Origin: Sarcomyxa edulis
Lineage: Eukaryota; Basidiomycota; Agaricomycetes; Agaricales; Mycenaceae
Length of the DNA: 64,000 bases
Reading direction: 5' to 3'
Assembly (NCBI GenBank): GCA_009761415.1
Contig: QUOL01000001.1
Span: 3,348,001-3,412,000 of the forward strand
The translations under genes were made by a program, and so were the position numbers. Shown in pieces: positions 12,901 through 28,920 of the stretch. The notes under the pieces are model-generated. The model saw only the letters and a program-made list of their open reading frames with translations. It searched no databases and had not been told where the DNA came from. Each line of letters begins with the position of its first letter. Within the stretch, counting starts at the first letter, position 1.

Positions 12901-13202
12901 TCCCGACGCCGTCTAGACCGGGACGTGGGTCTTCTGATAGGGCGAATGCACCGAGTGGGGGTGGGTTGCTGTTGGATGATAGTGGGGGAGGGTCGTTCAC
13001 GCCGTATCGGAACCTACCCTCATATGACGAGTCGCCCATTCGTCGTAATGGTCTTTCTGCTGGCCGTCGAATTATGGAGTCCCCGTTTTTGTCTAGGCCT
13101 CTTCCGCCGCCGCCTGCGTTGCAGGACTCGCCTATTATGCGGTCAAAAGGGAAGGAACGACGAGATGACCGTGCTTTGTCTGACATGCGGGGTGGGGATT
13201 GA
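9988..13202 (+). CDS. PHD-finger nuclear protein, uncharacterised
   Basis: Multi-exon gene. I place the start at 9988 (MVEPQSTGQVDGQKQTQKQS), because the donor GTGAGT and several small downstream exons (QLLPAFSARQYSHLPTPQ, HNLGQYVQAVQSTPESP, FGERLASQL) keep an open frame. The two large exons are about 10844-11420 and 11515-13202. The protein is Ser/Pro/Thr-rich with many TP and SP sites, a lysine-rich stretch (KKRGGNRRKKKG), an acidic run, and one PHD zinc finger in the second large exon: CICHGRDDGRELVQCDSC, ETWYHLHCIGI and WFCHRC, about 12330-12465. PHD fingers of this sort read histone H3 tails. The repeated TPxR/SP sites suggest phosphorylation by proline-directed kinases. No catalytic domain is visible. 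The exact borders of the five or six small 5' exons are uncertain. Confidence 0.75.
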
Positions 13203-14105
13203 CGGTCACGGTACGTTTGTGTCCAGATTACTAGGTGCACTCGACCTGACAGCGCGTTGTTGTATAGACTTGCACATTGAATATGAACCCGAACGACCGA
13301 GCTACCAATTGCCATGATTATGAACACTTAGAACGCGCTATTCAGCGTGTCGACGCGTTATATTTTTTTATTGTGTTCGTATCGTATGCCTCCCTTTGAT
13401 CTGCATTGATTTTTTGCAGTCTATTTTCTTTTTTGCTATGATGTATAGTTAGTTATCTGGTATCTTAGTGCTGTTGCAGAAAATAAAAATGTATCATACC
13501 ACGCTTTGCCAGCTCAAGGTGGTCTCGAGACCGTCCAGCGAGTATTCGATCGTGTGATCGCTGCTCCACGCGTCGGCGCCTAACTGGGCCAGAAAAGCAG
13601 CTAAAATTTGGCCTGTTAGTGGGGACTGGCAATGCACTGCCGGAGTTTGAAATTTGGCGTTCAGGTGGCGCGCACCAGATGTCGCGGAAATGTGGTCGCA
13701 TTTATAGTAGCCTTCTACAACATCTTTACCCATTAACTCTGATGATGGAAACAAATAAGGGTAGAATAGAAAGAAATTGTTAGGGACAGATTCTCTTTTT
13801 GCTGTCTCTTAGGTCTGATAAATATTTATTTCACCTCATTCTCATACTTCCAAGTACAGAGTAGATGTTCTGTCCCCAACATATCCTTTAAAATGTAATT
13901 CTTGTATTTATTCTGATTTTTAAAGTATTTAAATCTCGTTGTGGAGACCACCTATGAAAGTATGCCGAGGGCACCTGAAATCGCAGTCTTAGGGGCTATT
14001 GTCACGCAACGTGCCTTTGTCGCGATAATCGCGTGACACGGAAATTGCATCCGTCGAACATATCTATGCGTTTTTACCCATAATTCCTGTGTATAGCACT
14101 CCCTG
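13203..14105. other. Intergenic, AT-rich, one short minus-strand ORF of unknown nature
   Basis: This 0.9 kb stretch begins with the AT-rich 3' flank of the PHD gene. A minus-strand ORF at 13754-13494 (86 codons, ending LDGLETTLSWQSVV) reads like protein but lacks a recognisable domain and could be a relic. The stretch 13760-13950 is AT-rich with no ORF. Around 13990-14040 there are repeated GTCACGC / CGCGTGACAC words. Confidence 0.4.
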
Positions 14106-14690
14106 ATGCCTCCTAAAAAGAGATCAAAGCCACAGCAAGCACACTCAATAGAGAGCCTCACTACACTTAGATCCTCGAACAAAGAAAATGATGCTGGACC
14201 CTCGTCACTTCATATGGTCTCTCCCGGCGAGTCAGGACTCAAGCATCTATGGTCTAAAGCGGCCAAGGCACTCAAGAAACAGACTGACAAGGTCAAAGTC
14301 TTACAGAGCACTCAGCACAACAACCTGGCTCTAGCCGCCAAAAATCGCGAGAAGGCGAACCTGAGCAAAGCTAAAAAGGCTAAGATCGCCTCGGTGATTG
14401 ACGCTGTTTCCCCGAGACTCGACGTGGCCGAGATTGAGAGGTCTCCAGGGACTAATGCAGAACTTGAGCTGCAACTCGATTGGCATCGGAGGCACGATTC
14501 GAGCATTCCGAAAAAATCTGTTGCCAAGACCAAAAACCTCAAGATTCAGGCCCTTGTAGGAGCAGTAGGTTGTTACAACACCCGGGCATCTACTTCAACA
14601 GAAGGGGTTGAGTTTGGAGCCTTAGATGTAGATATGGATGAGATAAACGACGACGGTATGGACAGCGACGAGTTCGACCCGGGATATTGA
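14106..14690 (+). CDS. Small basic hypothetical protein with acidic tail
   Basis: Intronless ORF of 194 codons starting MPPKKRSKPQQAHS. It has a very basic N-terminal half with predicted helical Lys/Ala-rich sequence (about residues 45-95, SKAAKALKKQTDKVKVLQ), a central LELQLDWHRRHDSSIPKKS block and an acidic C-terminus (DVDMDEINDDGMDSDEFDP). I recognise no domain. The lack of introns in an intron-rich genome, and the LDWHR...IPKKS...K pattern, recall small proteins that occur near fungal transposons, but this is only an impression. It could be a domesticated or orphaned mobile-element gene, or a nuclear DNA-binding protein. Confidence 0.5.
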   Translation: MPPKKRSKPQQAHSIESLTTLRSSNKENDAGPSSLHMVSPGESGLKHLWSKAAKALKKQTDKVKVLQSTQHNNLALAAKNREKANLSKAKKAKIASVIDAVSPRLDVAEIERSPGTNAELELQLDWHRRHDSSIPKKSVAKTKNLKIQALVGAVGCYNTRASTSTEGVEFGALDVDMDEINDDGMDSDEFDPGY

Positions 14691-15002
14691 TCATTTTAGA
14701 CTCTAGAAGCTCACTTGATTGTAGTTATATATTATATACACTAGATACTATAGACGTACATCGTTTTGAAGGTGCACGGTAGCCTTGAACTGGTTCTTCG
14801 AGTCAAAAAGATGATACAGAAAATCAAGACCACTTCAATCTCTCGTTAGAGTGACGTACAAACAAGTACAACGTGAACGCAGATCGAACCGAGATTGCCA
14901 GTCCCCACTGTTAGCGCCTGGCTCATTCGTTGGCCCCACTGCTCTCCTCTCTTTCGATCTCGGACTCAAAAATGCTGGATGAAGTTAGGCTTGAGGTCGA
15001 GG
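14691..15002. other. Intergenic, nothing recognised
   Basis: This 0.3 kb holds the 3' flank of the small basic protein and the promoter of the next gene. The frame of the next gene is open upstream of 15003 but has no ATG there. Confidence 0.4.
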
Positions 15003-16799
15003 ATGCTGATCGTATCCGCATTGCAATTGTTTGAATCTCTCGCTGATGGCACTGATTTGCCCAATCGATTACAGTCTGTTGACCTCCTGTTCATCTTTCA
15101 GGCACTCTGCGCTCTAAAGTTCAAGCCAGTCGATCGATCCTTTACCTGTGCGTACGTTCCTGTTCTGTTATACTCAGATCTCAATAGGCTAACCACTCCT
15201 CATTAGCCTATGCCCTCGATCTTTGCGGCAGGTTCCCTCTCCCTACGCAGTCTGAGCCCTCGTGGCGAGTCCATGCTCTCGCGCTTGAACGCAAATACAC
15301 CGATCTCCAATCCAAATACGAGGCTGATCAGATCAGTATGTTATCCGAATTCTGTCCCGGTACTACAAATTCAAAACTAAACGCCGGCCTGGGGTTTGTA
15401 ATAGAAATCCTCTCATTGAGTGCTACAGCGACGGCTTCGGTTCACGCGACCCCGACAGAAAATTCCACGTTGAAGAAAAGACAAAAGAAGAAAGTCTCTG
15501 ACAAACGGTCGGAAGCTCGCGCAAGTCTTGAAGCTGTTCTGGATGGCTTGGACGATCGTACGTATGCTCCCTTCTGCGCTCCCGCACAGCCCATGGCCAC
15601 ATTTGTCTTGATCTTGAGGCTGTTTATCCACAGGCGCCGAAATTCTCGCAATCACAGGCCCCCGCTCTGTCGTGGCATCCTTTGAGACATTTCAGCGATT
15701 GATCGAGGTCATGGACGAGGACATTCCGACGCAGCCCGCCCTCCTCGTGTCCGTGACGTGTCGCGCCCTTGAGGCCCTTGGTGGCGCCCTCCAGAATATT
15801 TTGCCTCCCTACGTGCCAACGCGTGGATCTTCCCGCTTGGTACAGACTTTGTCGAGTTTGCTGTCAAATTTACTTGTCATCGCTCTGCCTCTCCTTCACA
15901 AATCAAAGAAGAAAAAGAAAGCTCTGGATACTGAAGGTCTCGACACGGTTCTGGGCGTACTTGCTACGAGCATATTCGTCCCAATAATACGCTCCTTCAC
16001 TTCGTTGTCTCAATCGTACATCGCGTCTCTTCTCTCTCCGTCTGACGACAAAAATAGATCACGCAACGAGAAACAGAAACCGGATCATGACATTCGAACA
16101 GACCTACTGTCTCTCTTCCAGAACGCTTTTTCTGTCTTCGCCGAGCTTGCTTTTCAATCTCGCCCTAGTCTGTATGGTTTCAGAGATATTTTAGCCCTCG
16201 ATGCCGTACACGAACTCGAAAAACTGTATCCTTCCCCGAATGGGCATACGACGGTGACCAATGCCGACGGCACAATGGACAAGCCTGTGAAACCTGTCTC
16301 TCTCATTCACCGTCGAATTCTAGTCTTGGCCAACAAGGACGCGTTATGGTATCTTTGCAACATTCTTCACGTTGTCTTCACTTCGATTCTCCCAGGCGTA
16401 TCCTTACCGCCAAGATCCGTTTCGCAAGAAGGCAATAGCGGAGACGACGGACTTCTCAAGGAAAGGCTTTTAGCTTGTCTTTCTGGTCTTATTCGGCGCA
16501 ATGAAACTCGAACGCCAAAACACGCTCATGGTCAACAAGACTCCACTGCTAGCGAACTTTCGTCAAGGTCGGATGGGAAAGATGGTTTAACTTCGCAGGG
16601 CAATGGAGACAAGGGAAGTACGAGCGCCACCGATATTAGTAAGAGCCATGAAGGCGGATCTATGGATGTTAACGTAGGTGTTAACAAAGTTACAGGAGAC
16701 AAGAAAGGAGCGAAAGAAGATGAGGTGTTGATTGACGAAGTAGGCCAAGGGATGATTATGGCCGTGCTTGAGCGGTATTGGATGTTGATGTCAATGTGA
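15003..16799 (+). CDS. Uncharacterised protein, possibly Mei4/Rec24-like
   Basis: I start at 15003 (MLIVSALQLFESLADGTDLP) because it is the first ATG in the frame that splices on. Joined exons read LLFIFQALCALKFKPVDRSF, then ALDLCGRFPLPTQSEPSWRV and LALERKYTDLQSKYEADQI (coiled-coil-like), then a Lys-rich segment (LKKRQKKKVSDKRSEA). The large last exon from about 15634 is an alpha-helical domain (ALEALGGALQNILPPYV, LLSLFQNAFSVFAELAFQS) ending in a Ser/Gly/Asp-rich loop and a final helix, with the stop at 16797-16799. The total is about 540 residues. The layout of a W-x-x-x-A-L-E coiled segment followed by a helical repeat-like region resembles Mei4/Rec24, a partner in meiotic DNA break formation. 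I hold this as a weak idea only; the gene is otherwise unknown. Confidence 0.6.
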
Positions 16800-17979
16800 T
16801 TGCATGATGAATTCACTAATGAAGAAGCCTGCTATCAACCAATAGTCAACGGCAACGAGGCGTTTGCTGTCTTGTTGATGAAGTTCGTTCCATGGGAGTC
16901 GGGGGCACTGTTTGTTGATGAAGTGGCTATGAAGCAAGCACATTCCGTACAGCAGCCTAAATGGAGTGAATCAACATGAGGCTTTGGGTTTGCTCGTAAG
17001 TTTTCAACGACTGTCTCAGCTTGGGGGGCATCAGAGATGGATGGTGGTATTTCAAGGAGATAACATATGCAAGGAGTATCATAGGCGTAGTGCTCCAGTC
17101 GTGGACGCGTGAGAGCAACCGGTTCAGACGGAAAAAGGGTGAGAATCGGACCAATTTCTGACCCTTATTAGTTTACCAAATCTCGGCGCAATACGGCAAC
17201 GGCGACAATTTTCCTTTCTATTGACAGTGATGGAAAATGAATATTGCCAGGAGTTACCCGAGCCAGGCTTGAGCCTGTTCGGCGCAGTCGGCGAGTTGGT
17301 TTCCTGCGCAATGTGGGGTGTAACATTCATTTTTACATACGCAGCCTAAACGTATTCAACTTGATTTGTACATACTTGAAAAACCATGAGGCCGACTCCC
17401 GAGTGTGCCCCGCGGGCGGGAAGGAAGGCAAGAGAGAGGAAGACTACCTTGTTTGACGTGCAAAGAGTAGCAAGAGAAGGCGCAGACCTTTGGGGGGACG
17501 ACCGACCGACCGACCGACCGTTGTTGAAGTTGGTCCACCAAGAACACGTACGTCCGTCGACCCTCGGAATCGTCGTCAAGTGTCAATCGGCAAACAGGGT
17601 CGTAGGATTGGACGGGAAGTAGTAGCGCATGGATGTGTTCCTGAGGAGTGGCACAGGTGGCACTGGTGGACCTGCTGCTCCTACTACTCCTACTACTCCG
17701 CTATTTTTCACTGGTGCAAGTGGAGTATTTCTAGTTCTGGACTGATATCGATGGATGGATTAGTTTGAATTTTTCCGGCAAATTCTTCCGAGTAAACGGG
17801 GAAATAGGAAATAGCAGGAATATATTGGATCCGAGTTGTAGTGTGATCGTGGATCTCGTTCAAATCTTGCGTTAATATTCCCATGCCCAACTTTATCCCA
17901 AATCCATACATAACATCCAGACTTCCATCATGTCCTCCTCCTACCCCCCTTCCCTTCCCCATACTCAATATCTTCTGAA
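16800..17979. other. Intergenic region with short simple repeats
   Basis: This is 1.2 kb without a supported gene. It contains a short CCGA tandem run at about 17501-17520 and CTACTACTC repeats at about 17679-17699. The pyrimidine-rich stretch 17930-17975 is the likely core promoter of the FYVE gene. Confidence 0.5.
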
Positions 17980-19290
17980 ATGTCTGCCTTGTCTCAAGCT
18001 ATGGCTGCCTTTGCTGGTAGCTATCCCCCCCTAGCCTCTGAGCATGTCGCCCACGACACGAAGCGTAAGCACAGCTTGCCACCCATGCCACTCATCCCTA
18101 TACTCACATTTCCAGTAGCATCCCCAGATTCAACATCTTCGGCGCTTCCTTCTCTCTCGAGCAGTGCTTCAACCTCTTCTTCCGACCTTGTTAGTTTATG
18201 TACCCCGCCGCCCCCACCCCAACCCATCATCACCCTCCTCACTGCTCGTCCGAACGAGCACTTGGCGGTCCTGCTCCCTGAATATTTATGGAAGGTGTGT
18301 ACCATCTTATCTTCATTAATTCCTATACTCAACTCTCGTCTTCTAGGCCGATTCACTTGCTTCGACCTGTGACAACTTTTATTGTCGCATCCGCTTTTCA
18401 TTCCTTGTGCGCCGACACGTGGGTACTATCACTTCTCAGCATCTTTCATATCGTTGATCGATTATACCCTTACAGCACTGTCGTAAATGCGGAGGTATCT
18501 TCTGCGCCAGCTGTACTACTCGCTCGTCTCTTCTCCTCGATACCTCCAAATTAGAGTTCCTTCACCCCCCTCGGAACGTTCCCCTTTCCCATTACGAGTC
18601 TCCCGAATCCCCCATTCTCAACTCCCGTGTCTGCGATGACTGCTGGGAGCAGATCGAAGGCACTTCCGTCGCTCGTACTCCAGATTTGATCCGTTCTACC
18701 TCCTCGTCACCCATCTCTTTAGAGTCTGGTTCAGGTTTTTCTTCACTTGCGTCTAGTTATACCGACGTTGCTACCCTCTCGAATTGTCTCCCCCCTTCCA
18801 TGTCTCGCCGCAGCACCCTCCGTCAAACTCCCAGTCTTACCAGTCTCAACAGCAACCCTCACAGCAATACGCCCTCTCGTCGTGTCCGTGTTCGCCGTAC
18901 GTCTCATCTAGAGACCGCAGCGGAAATAGAAGCTGTCCTCGCGGGCGAGCGCTCCTACGGTGAACTCGATGCATACCCATTGAAACGTCACAGTTCGCTC
19001 TGTAAAGCAACTGGAGGAGGACGATGGGAACCCAAACCAGTCGCCGTTCATCCTGGCTATCGCATTCCGGGCTGCAAGGCCCCTTTTGAGGAGGAGATGG
19101 AGCGCGAAGAGGCGGAGGAGAAGCAGAGACGTGCCAACCCTATTGTACAGGATGGAGGTCAGTTACTTTCTGTTTATTGCTTTTTCGACCAAAATCCTGA
19201 CAATACTTCTCAGAGTTCCGCTACCGCTTTCCCAAAGAAGCTGAACTGCCCGCCCCCATTGCGCGCAGTTTCCAGTTATCGACTTTCTGA
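17980..19290 (+). CDS. FYVE zinc-finger protein
   Basis: Spliced gene starting MSALSQAMAAFAGSYPPLAS. After a Ser/Pro-rich leader of about 100 residues comes LLPEYLWK, and introns at 18295-18346 and 18419-18475 join the parts of a FYVE domain: ADSLASTCDNFYCRIRFSF, LVRRHHCRKCGGIFCASC (about 18400-18505), and VCDDCWEQIEG (about 18627-18660). The R(R/K)HHCR basic patch binds phosphatidylinositol 3-phosphate, so the protein should sit on endosomal or vacuolar membranes. The C-terminal half is low-complexity, with RRVRVRRTSHLE. The last intron (19158-19213) changes the end: the frame closes at 19288-19290 with FQLSTF. The first zinc pair is C-x4-C rather than the common C-x2-C. No other effector domain is visible. 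Confidence 0.88.
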
Positions 19291-19746
19291 ATAAAGTCTG
19301 TCTATTATTATTGTTGTATATGCTATTGCCATCCACCTGTATCCATTTACTTGTTCCCCATATTTCTTGACGTGTGAATACTTATACCAATTGACTCTCA
19401 CTCTCGCGTTACCCCTCATATTATCTTGCTACACATACACCCTCCACACCTATGTTCACCGTCCTATCTACATTCTTTTTAGTTTCTTGATTTGTTGGTT
19501 CCGGGTCGGGTGGGGTGGTTTAGGTTATCTGTTGTTGTTATTGTCGTCGTCGCTGCTCTCGCTATGCTACCATATGGTTACCCTCTGTTACATCACATAC
19601 ATAATGACATGCTGAACATTAGAGAAAAATCCAGACCTGAATCTGACGCTAAGCTTGAGTACGTGTATATTCGAATCGCAACTCGGACGTGACTTACAAG
19701 AAACGCGCAAAGTTTGGGCGGTCACGGTCACGATCCTCTTGCCAAA
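19291..19746. other. Intergenic, pyrimidine- and T-rich; nothing recognised
   Basis: This is 0.46 kb between the FYVE and mL38 genes on the same strand. The 82-codon ORF in it is hydrophobic low-complexity from T-rich 3' flank sequence and is not supported as a gene. Confidence 0.45.
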
Positions 19747-21346
19747 ATGTTTGCAGTACGCAGGCTGCGTATTCAGGCAAGACCACCTACGCTCTGGAGA
19801 GGCAATGCTACACTACAGAACCAGCCAACTTCATCTACTGTTCCACCCCAGGACCGGTCCACAAAAAATCAGGTAAAACCAGCAACCCCAGAGGCTGCTA
19901 CACCCGAGACTCTCGTTAGGCTCCCTCGGAAAGGATTGCGCAGAAATTCGCGACCTAAAATCTCTGTCGACGCACCTCGGAAATGGAACAGAGCGCTTGC
20001 ACCAGGAGTTCTTCCCGTCTACGATTATGCTCTGCAGTTAATCAAGGCGGACAGTGTAAAACTCAAGAAAGAGGCGGAGAGTCTGAGGCAGGTAATAAAG
20101 GATACAGAGGCAAGGATCGGAAGGGTAGGACGGCATGAGAGGAGCGAGGAGGAACAGGCGGAGGACGATAGGGTGTTGAACGATTGCCGGAAGAGGTTGG
20201 AGATCCTAGAAATCCAGAGTGAGATCAATTTGCCTAGTGTTCGTTGGGAATGCGCAAATGCTATGGGTACGTGTATATAAATTCTTTGTGGGCCGTATAC
20301 TCATTTGGGCTGATGTGTAGTGGATATGTCGAAACCCGTCCATCGGCATCTCGTTGAGCAGAGATGGAGGAACGAGGGAGCTCTGGATTTATTGGTCCGT
20401 TGTTTTGTGCAATCCATAGAGGTTAATCCTAACCATGGTTATCACAGATGGAACGTCTTCATCAGATGAATGTCATCCCCGATGTCATTCCAGACTTGCA
20501 CCCGTCGTTCGATTTACATGTCACGACACGGACAACACCTAGAGAATTTCATCAAGAGAAGAAATTTTACAAGGATATAGAACCTGGAGTATTCTTGCTC
20601 CCAGGACAGGTATGCTTGGGTTTCAATTGTTCATAGAAGGTCTTTTAACGAGGCATGTCTTACCATAGACAAGAGACACGCCGAAGTTATATGGCAATGT
20701 TTTCCATACCGATGTGCGGCTTTATACCATGATCATGGTCGACCCAGGTATGAACCTACGCGTCTTGTATTCTGAGTATCGCTAACTCGTTGGTAACAAG
20801 ATGTTCCCGACGAGGAGACTGAAGGATTCAAGACCTACCTCCACTGGATGAAGTATGCCGATTGATTCTTTATTCTCGTTCAGAATGCACTAACAACTCT
20901 TCGCAGACCCAACATTGCGCTTTCGGCCCATTACAGAAATCGTATTCCTGACTTGAACTCGCACACGCCGTACATACCTCCTCATCCTCAGCAAGGAACG
21001 CCATACCACCGTTATGTCATCCTTCTCCTCCCACACATGTCGCCCACAAAAGAACTTCCTATACCCGTGGTTCCGGACAACGAACGACTTGGTTTTGACA
21101 CCAGAAAGTTCTTCAGCGAATGGGGTCTCTCTGGCGTTAACGGTGGAGGTGCACACATGTTCAGAGAAGTATGGAACGAAGATGTCTCGAAGATCTACGA
21201 GGAAGTTCTTAGTACGTGTTCTTAATTTTCCCTTTTTTTGCATCGTACTGATTGCGTTTTTAGAACTGGACGAACCGAGATACGGCAGACCACAGAAGCC
21301 AGACAAGTATGCCGAGGTCAAACAGATCAAGAAGTATGTTTGGTAG
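19747..21346 (+). CDS. MRPL35: Mitochondrial ribosomal protein mL38 (MRPL35), PEBP-fold
   Basis: Spliced gene starting MFAVRRLRIQARPPTLWRGN, an Arg-rich, acid-free leader fitting a mitochondrial targeting peptide. Exon 1 runs to about 20265 and holds RKWNRALAPGVLPVYDYAL and a charged coiled segment. Later exons give VHRHLVEQRWRNEGALDLLM, ERLHQMNVIPDVIPDLHPSF, YTMIMVDPDVPDEETEGFK, TYLHWMKPNIALSAH, and HRYVILLLPHM. The DPDVP...YLHW pattern is the phosphatidylethanolamine-binding-protein fold that mL38 carries. The protein ends QIKKYVW at 21344-21346. It is a structural protein of the mitochondrial large ribosomal subunit. Six or more introns of 45-60 bp interrupt it. Confidence 0.9.
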
Positions 21347-22167
21347 GATGTGCTTATTATCGTTTCCTATCCATGTGCAATGGAGAAATTTGCGGCTCTT
21401 TCTCTCTTCATGTCTACGAGTTGGAGTGCCAGCGTTTGCAGTATGGACCTTGTGATATCGGTCTCTGTCGTTGGCTAAAATGCGCACTACCCCTATGCTC
21501 GTACCTGGGAAGTAAACTACTATGGATGGTTATCGTACGCTCAAATATCGGGGAACGTAGAAGAAGCCCGTCAGATGCATTTAGACTCTTCCAACAAGGC
21601 TCGATGCTCAACTGGTTGATGGCCGGCGCCATTTTGACTGTCTTTGCATCGATGAGAATAACCATGAGAATGAAAGACCTTTAGCAGTGCTCGCATGAAC
21701 CTCGGGTTTGAAGGTGGGTGACGGATCAGAATGTGATTCTACTTTCTGAAATCAAGCAGGAAAATTGTAGACTGGCACGTCAAATGATACGGAGTTAGTA
21801 CAAAGTGTTTTGGTAGACATGCGTATGAAAAGTAACAGTATGCTCCGGATGGAATGGTATGATTACTGAAATTGTGATAAAAAATCCTGATGGTGTGGTA
21901 AAAGGTACGCCCTCCATACGCTCGTCGCTGAAGCATAGACGCCGACCAGGATCAATCGTGGAATCCTGAGCTAGGACCTGGGAGTGGTCCGTATGACGAC
22001 GTATTGAGTGGTACGAAGTTTGAATCCAACGTCCGGTCATCGTAGGAGATATGGACAATACTGGCAAGATGAACAGTCAAGGATATTGGATGAATGCTCG
22101 GATGTTACTTACTAGGGAAGGTTTTCCATTATTTCGACCATGCTTGGGAAGGCGAGATTGCGTCGCC
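21347..22167. other. Intergenic flank of mL38; no supported gene
   Basis: This is 0.8 kb after the mL38 stop and before the TIR element. ORFs of 65-148 codons occur on both strands but overlap each other and show no domain. Confidence 0.45.
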
Positions 22168-22176
22168 AGACGATAG

Positions 22177-22291
22177 GGATAATTCTATTCAGCAACCCCG
22201 GTTGTCGACAACAACCCCCCCAAAGTATTAGTAAGCCTGTTTATTCAAGCTTGTCAGTGCTCGGGGTCTTCCACTCGCTCGATCGCGAGGA
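22177..22291 (+). repeat. Left terminal inverted repeat of the Mutator-like element
   Basis: 115 bp, starting GGATAATTCTATTC, inverted with respect to 23376-23490. Confidence 0.88.
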
Positions 22292-23375
22292 TTCTCACCG
22301 GCGCGTTCGTAACTTCACTGTGTGATGAAGTAGCTACTCATGTTACAGTGCACATTGCATAGACAAGAGCACACAGCTATTAGTCACTATCTAGCCAAAG
22401 ACACAAAGTTCTGTGGAGTGAGTCCGAGTGACTCGATTATTTTAGCCATGCTAGATATTGGGTAGGCAGTGGGTGTAAATTGAGCTCAGGTGCACGTGTA
22501 CTACGTGTCGGTGCGTACAACTTGGTGATACCCTATTTTTTGAAGTATAACTGTATAAGTTCTAAGGTATCTGACGGTCTACTCAGAGCACGAGAACTCC
22601 GACGCGATGCAGCCGAACTTTGGCCCGACGCGCCCAAGACGCGTCTTTCGTATGTGATGTCATATGTAGGTTACAACAAATCCTCCAACATCCGTTCCCG
22701 ACCAAAGTTAGGTCAAAGGGTACCTCATCTGAGAACCTTCACAAACAATTCTCTATTCGAGACATATCTGGTGCACGTATTTACTCGTGAATAGTAATGA
22801 AGAAGGTATGCCTCAGAGTCTCCGTGACGTGAGCAGACCTACATAACTATTCAAGTACCTTGAGGAAGAGTATCTCACTAGTCGGAAATCGTAGCTTCAG
22901 CCAAAGTTGATTCGACGCGACGACGTACACGCGAACGCGCCGGTGGGATGTAGCGATATCGGATCGCTATTCGGATCACCTTCCTCTTTCGGAAGGCTAT
23001 CCTTCTCTCTCCCCAATTCTCGATACATTCACGTTCGTTCCATCGCTTTCCACCAGCCCGCGTCGACACGCACTCTAGGCTCTCTGGAAAGCTATCTTAC
23101 TCACTACTACTTACTCTACCTAATATTCCGGACGCCGTACGGAGCACCCAGAACCAGGTCTTTCTTACTTACATTCAGTTCACTCGATCACTTGGTCTTG
23201 GTACGTCCGTAGGCCTTCTAAAAATAGCTACCTCATCCTAGTATAAAGGACAGGCTCTTTGTACTAGATACAGTAGCTTTAACCCGAACGACGAACACTT
23301 AAACCAGTTACTCCTTGTTCCAACCTAAGCCCGTGTGCGTTACCGTGACTTGTCACTCTACCGTCACATGGGACG

Positions 23376-23490
23376 TCCTCGCGATCGCGCGGGTAAAAGA
23401 CCCCGGGCACTGACAAGCTTGAATAAATAGGCTTACTAATATTTTGGGGGGGTTGTTGTCGACAACCGGGGTTGCTGAATAGAATTATCC
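23376..23490 (-). repeat. Right terminal inverted repeat of the Mutator-like element
   Basis: Reverse complement of the left repeat with about 7 substitutions, followed directly by AGACGATAG. Confidence 0.88.
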
Positions 23491-23759
23491 AGACGATAGC
23501 TAGCGCGATATCGAGATAAATGGAAGAACATTCCAACTCGGAAGATTCGAAATCTTTGAGAAGACTATCACTGTACTAGGTTATCAACAGTCAGTCGGTA
23601 GCGAGAGATTGGCGAGAGATACAGGTTTTCGAAGTAGAATAGGCATGATGGGGAGTTTTGAGATGGTTCAGAGTCAAGCGGCCGGGTTGGCCGGGGTCGA
23701 GCAGCGACTTGCGCTTGCCTCTGGCACTCATCGAATCTACAATTCTGCTTCAACCCACC

Positions 23760-28756
<4,997 letters not shown>

Positions 28757-28920
28757 TGATGATCTGGATGTACTTTTTGTGTAGATGATACGATGCTATG
28801 GCATAGTTACTTGCATGTAAATATGCGAGCTTCTAGACTTCTCTACTCCGACACACCAAGAACAGCCAAGAACTCGTCAATTACTCTGTTTCATAGAGCC
28901 CACTAGCATTGTCACTTGCA

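Larger units (their letters stand above)
22168..23499. mobile_element. Mutator-like TIR element with 9 bp target duplication
   Basis: Two inverted copies of a 115 bp sequence bound this element: 22177-22291 and 23376-23490, beginning GGATAATTCTATTCAGCAAC, with about 7 mismatches by eye. The 9 bp word AGACGATAG lies directly outside both ends (22168-22176 and 23491-23499), a clean target-site duplication. The element proper is 1314 bp. A 9 bp duplication with long inverted repeats is typical of Mutator-like elements. The interior has no transposase-like ORF, so this is a non-autonomous copy that needs a transposase from elsewhere. Each repeat carries an inner palindrome GTTGTCGACAAC. It sits between mL38 and PRP16, about 260 bp upstream of the PRP16 start. 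Confidence 0.85.

Noticed and set aside
12728..13327. 199-codon minus-strand ORF
   Set aside because: Antisense to the last exon of the PHD-finger gene, which has clear coding features.
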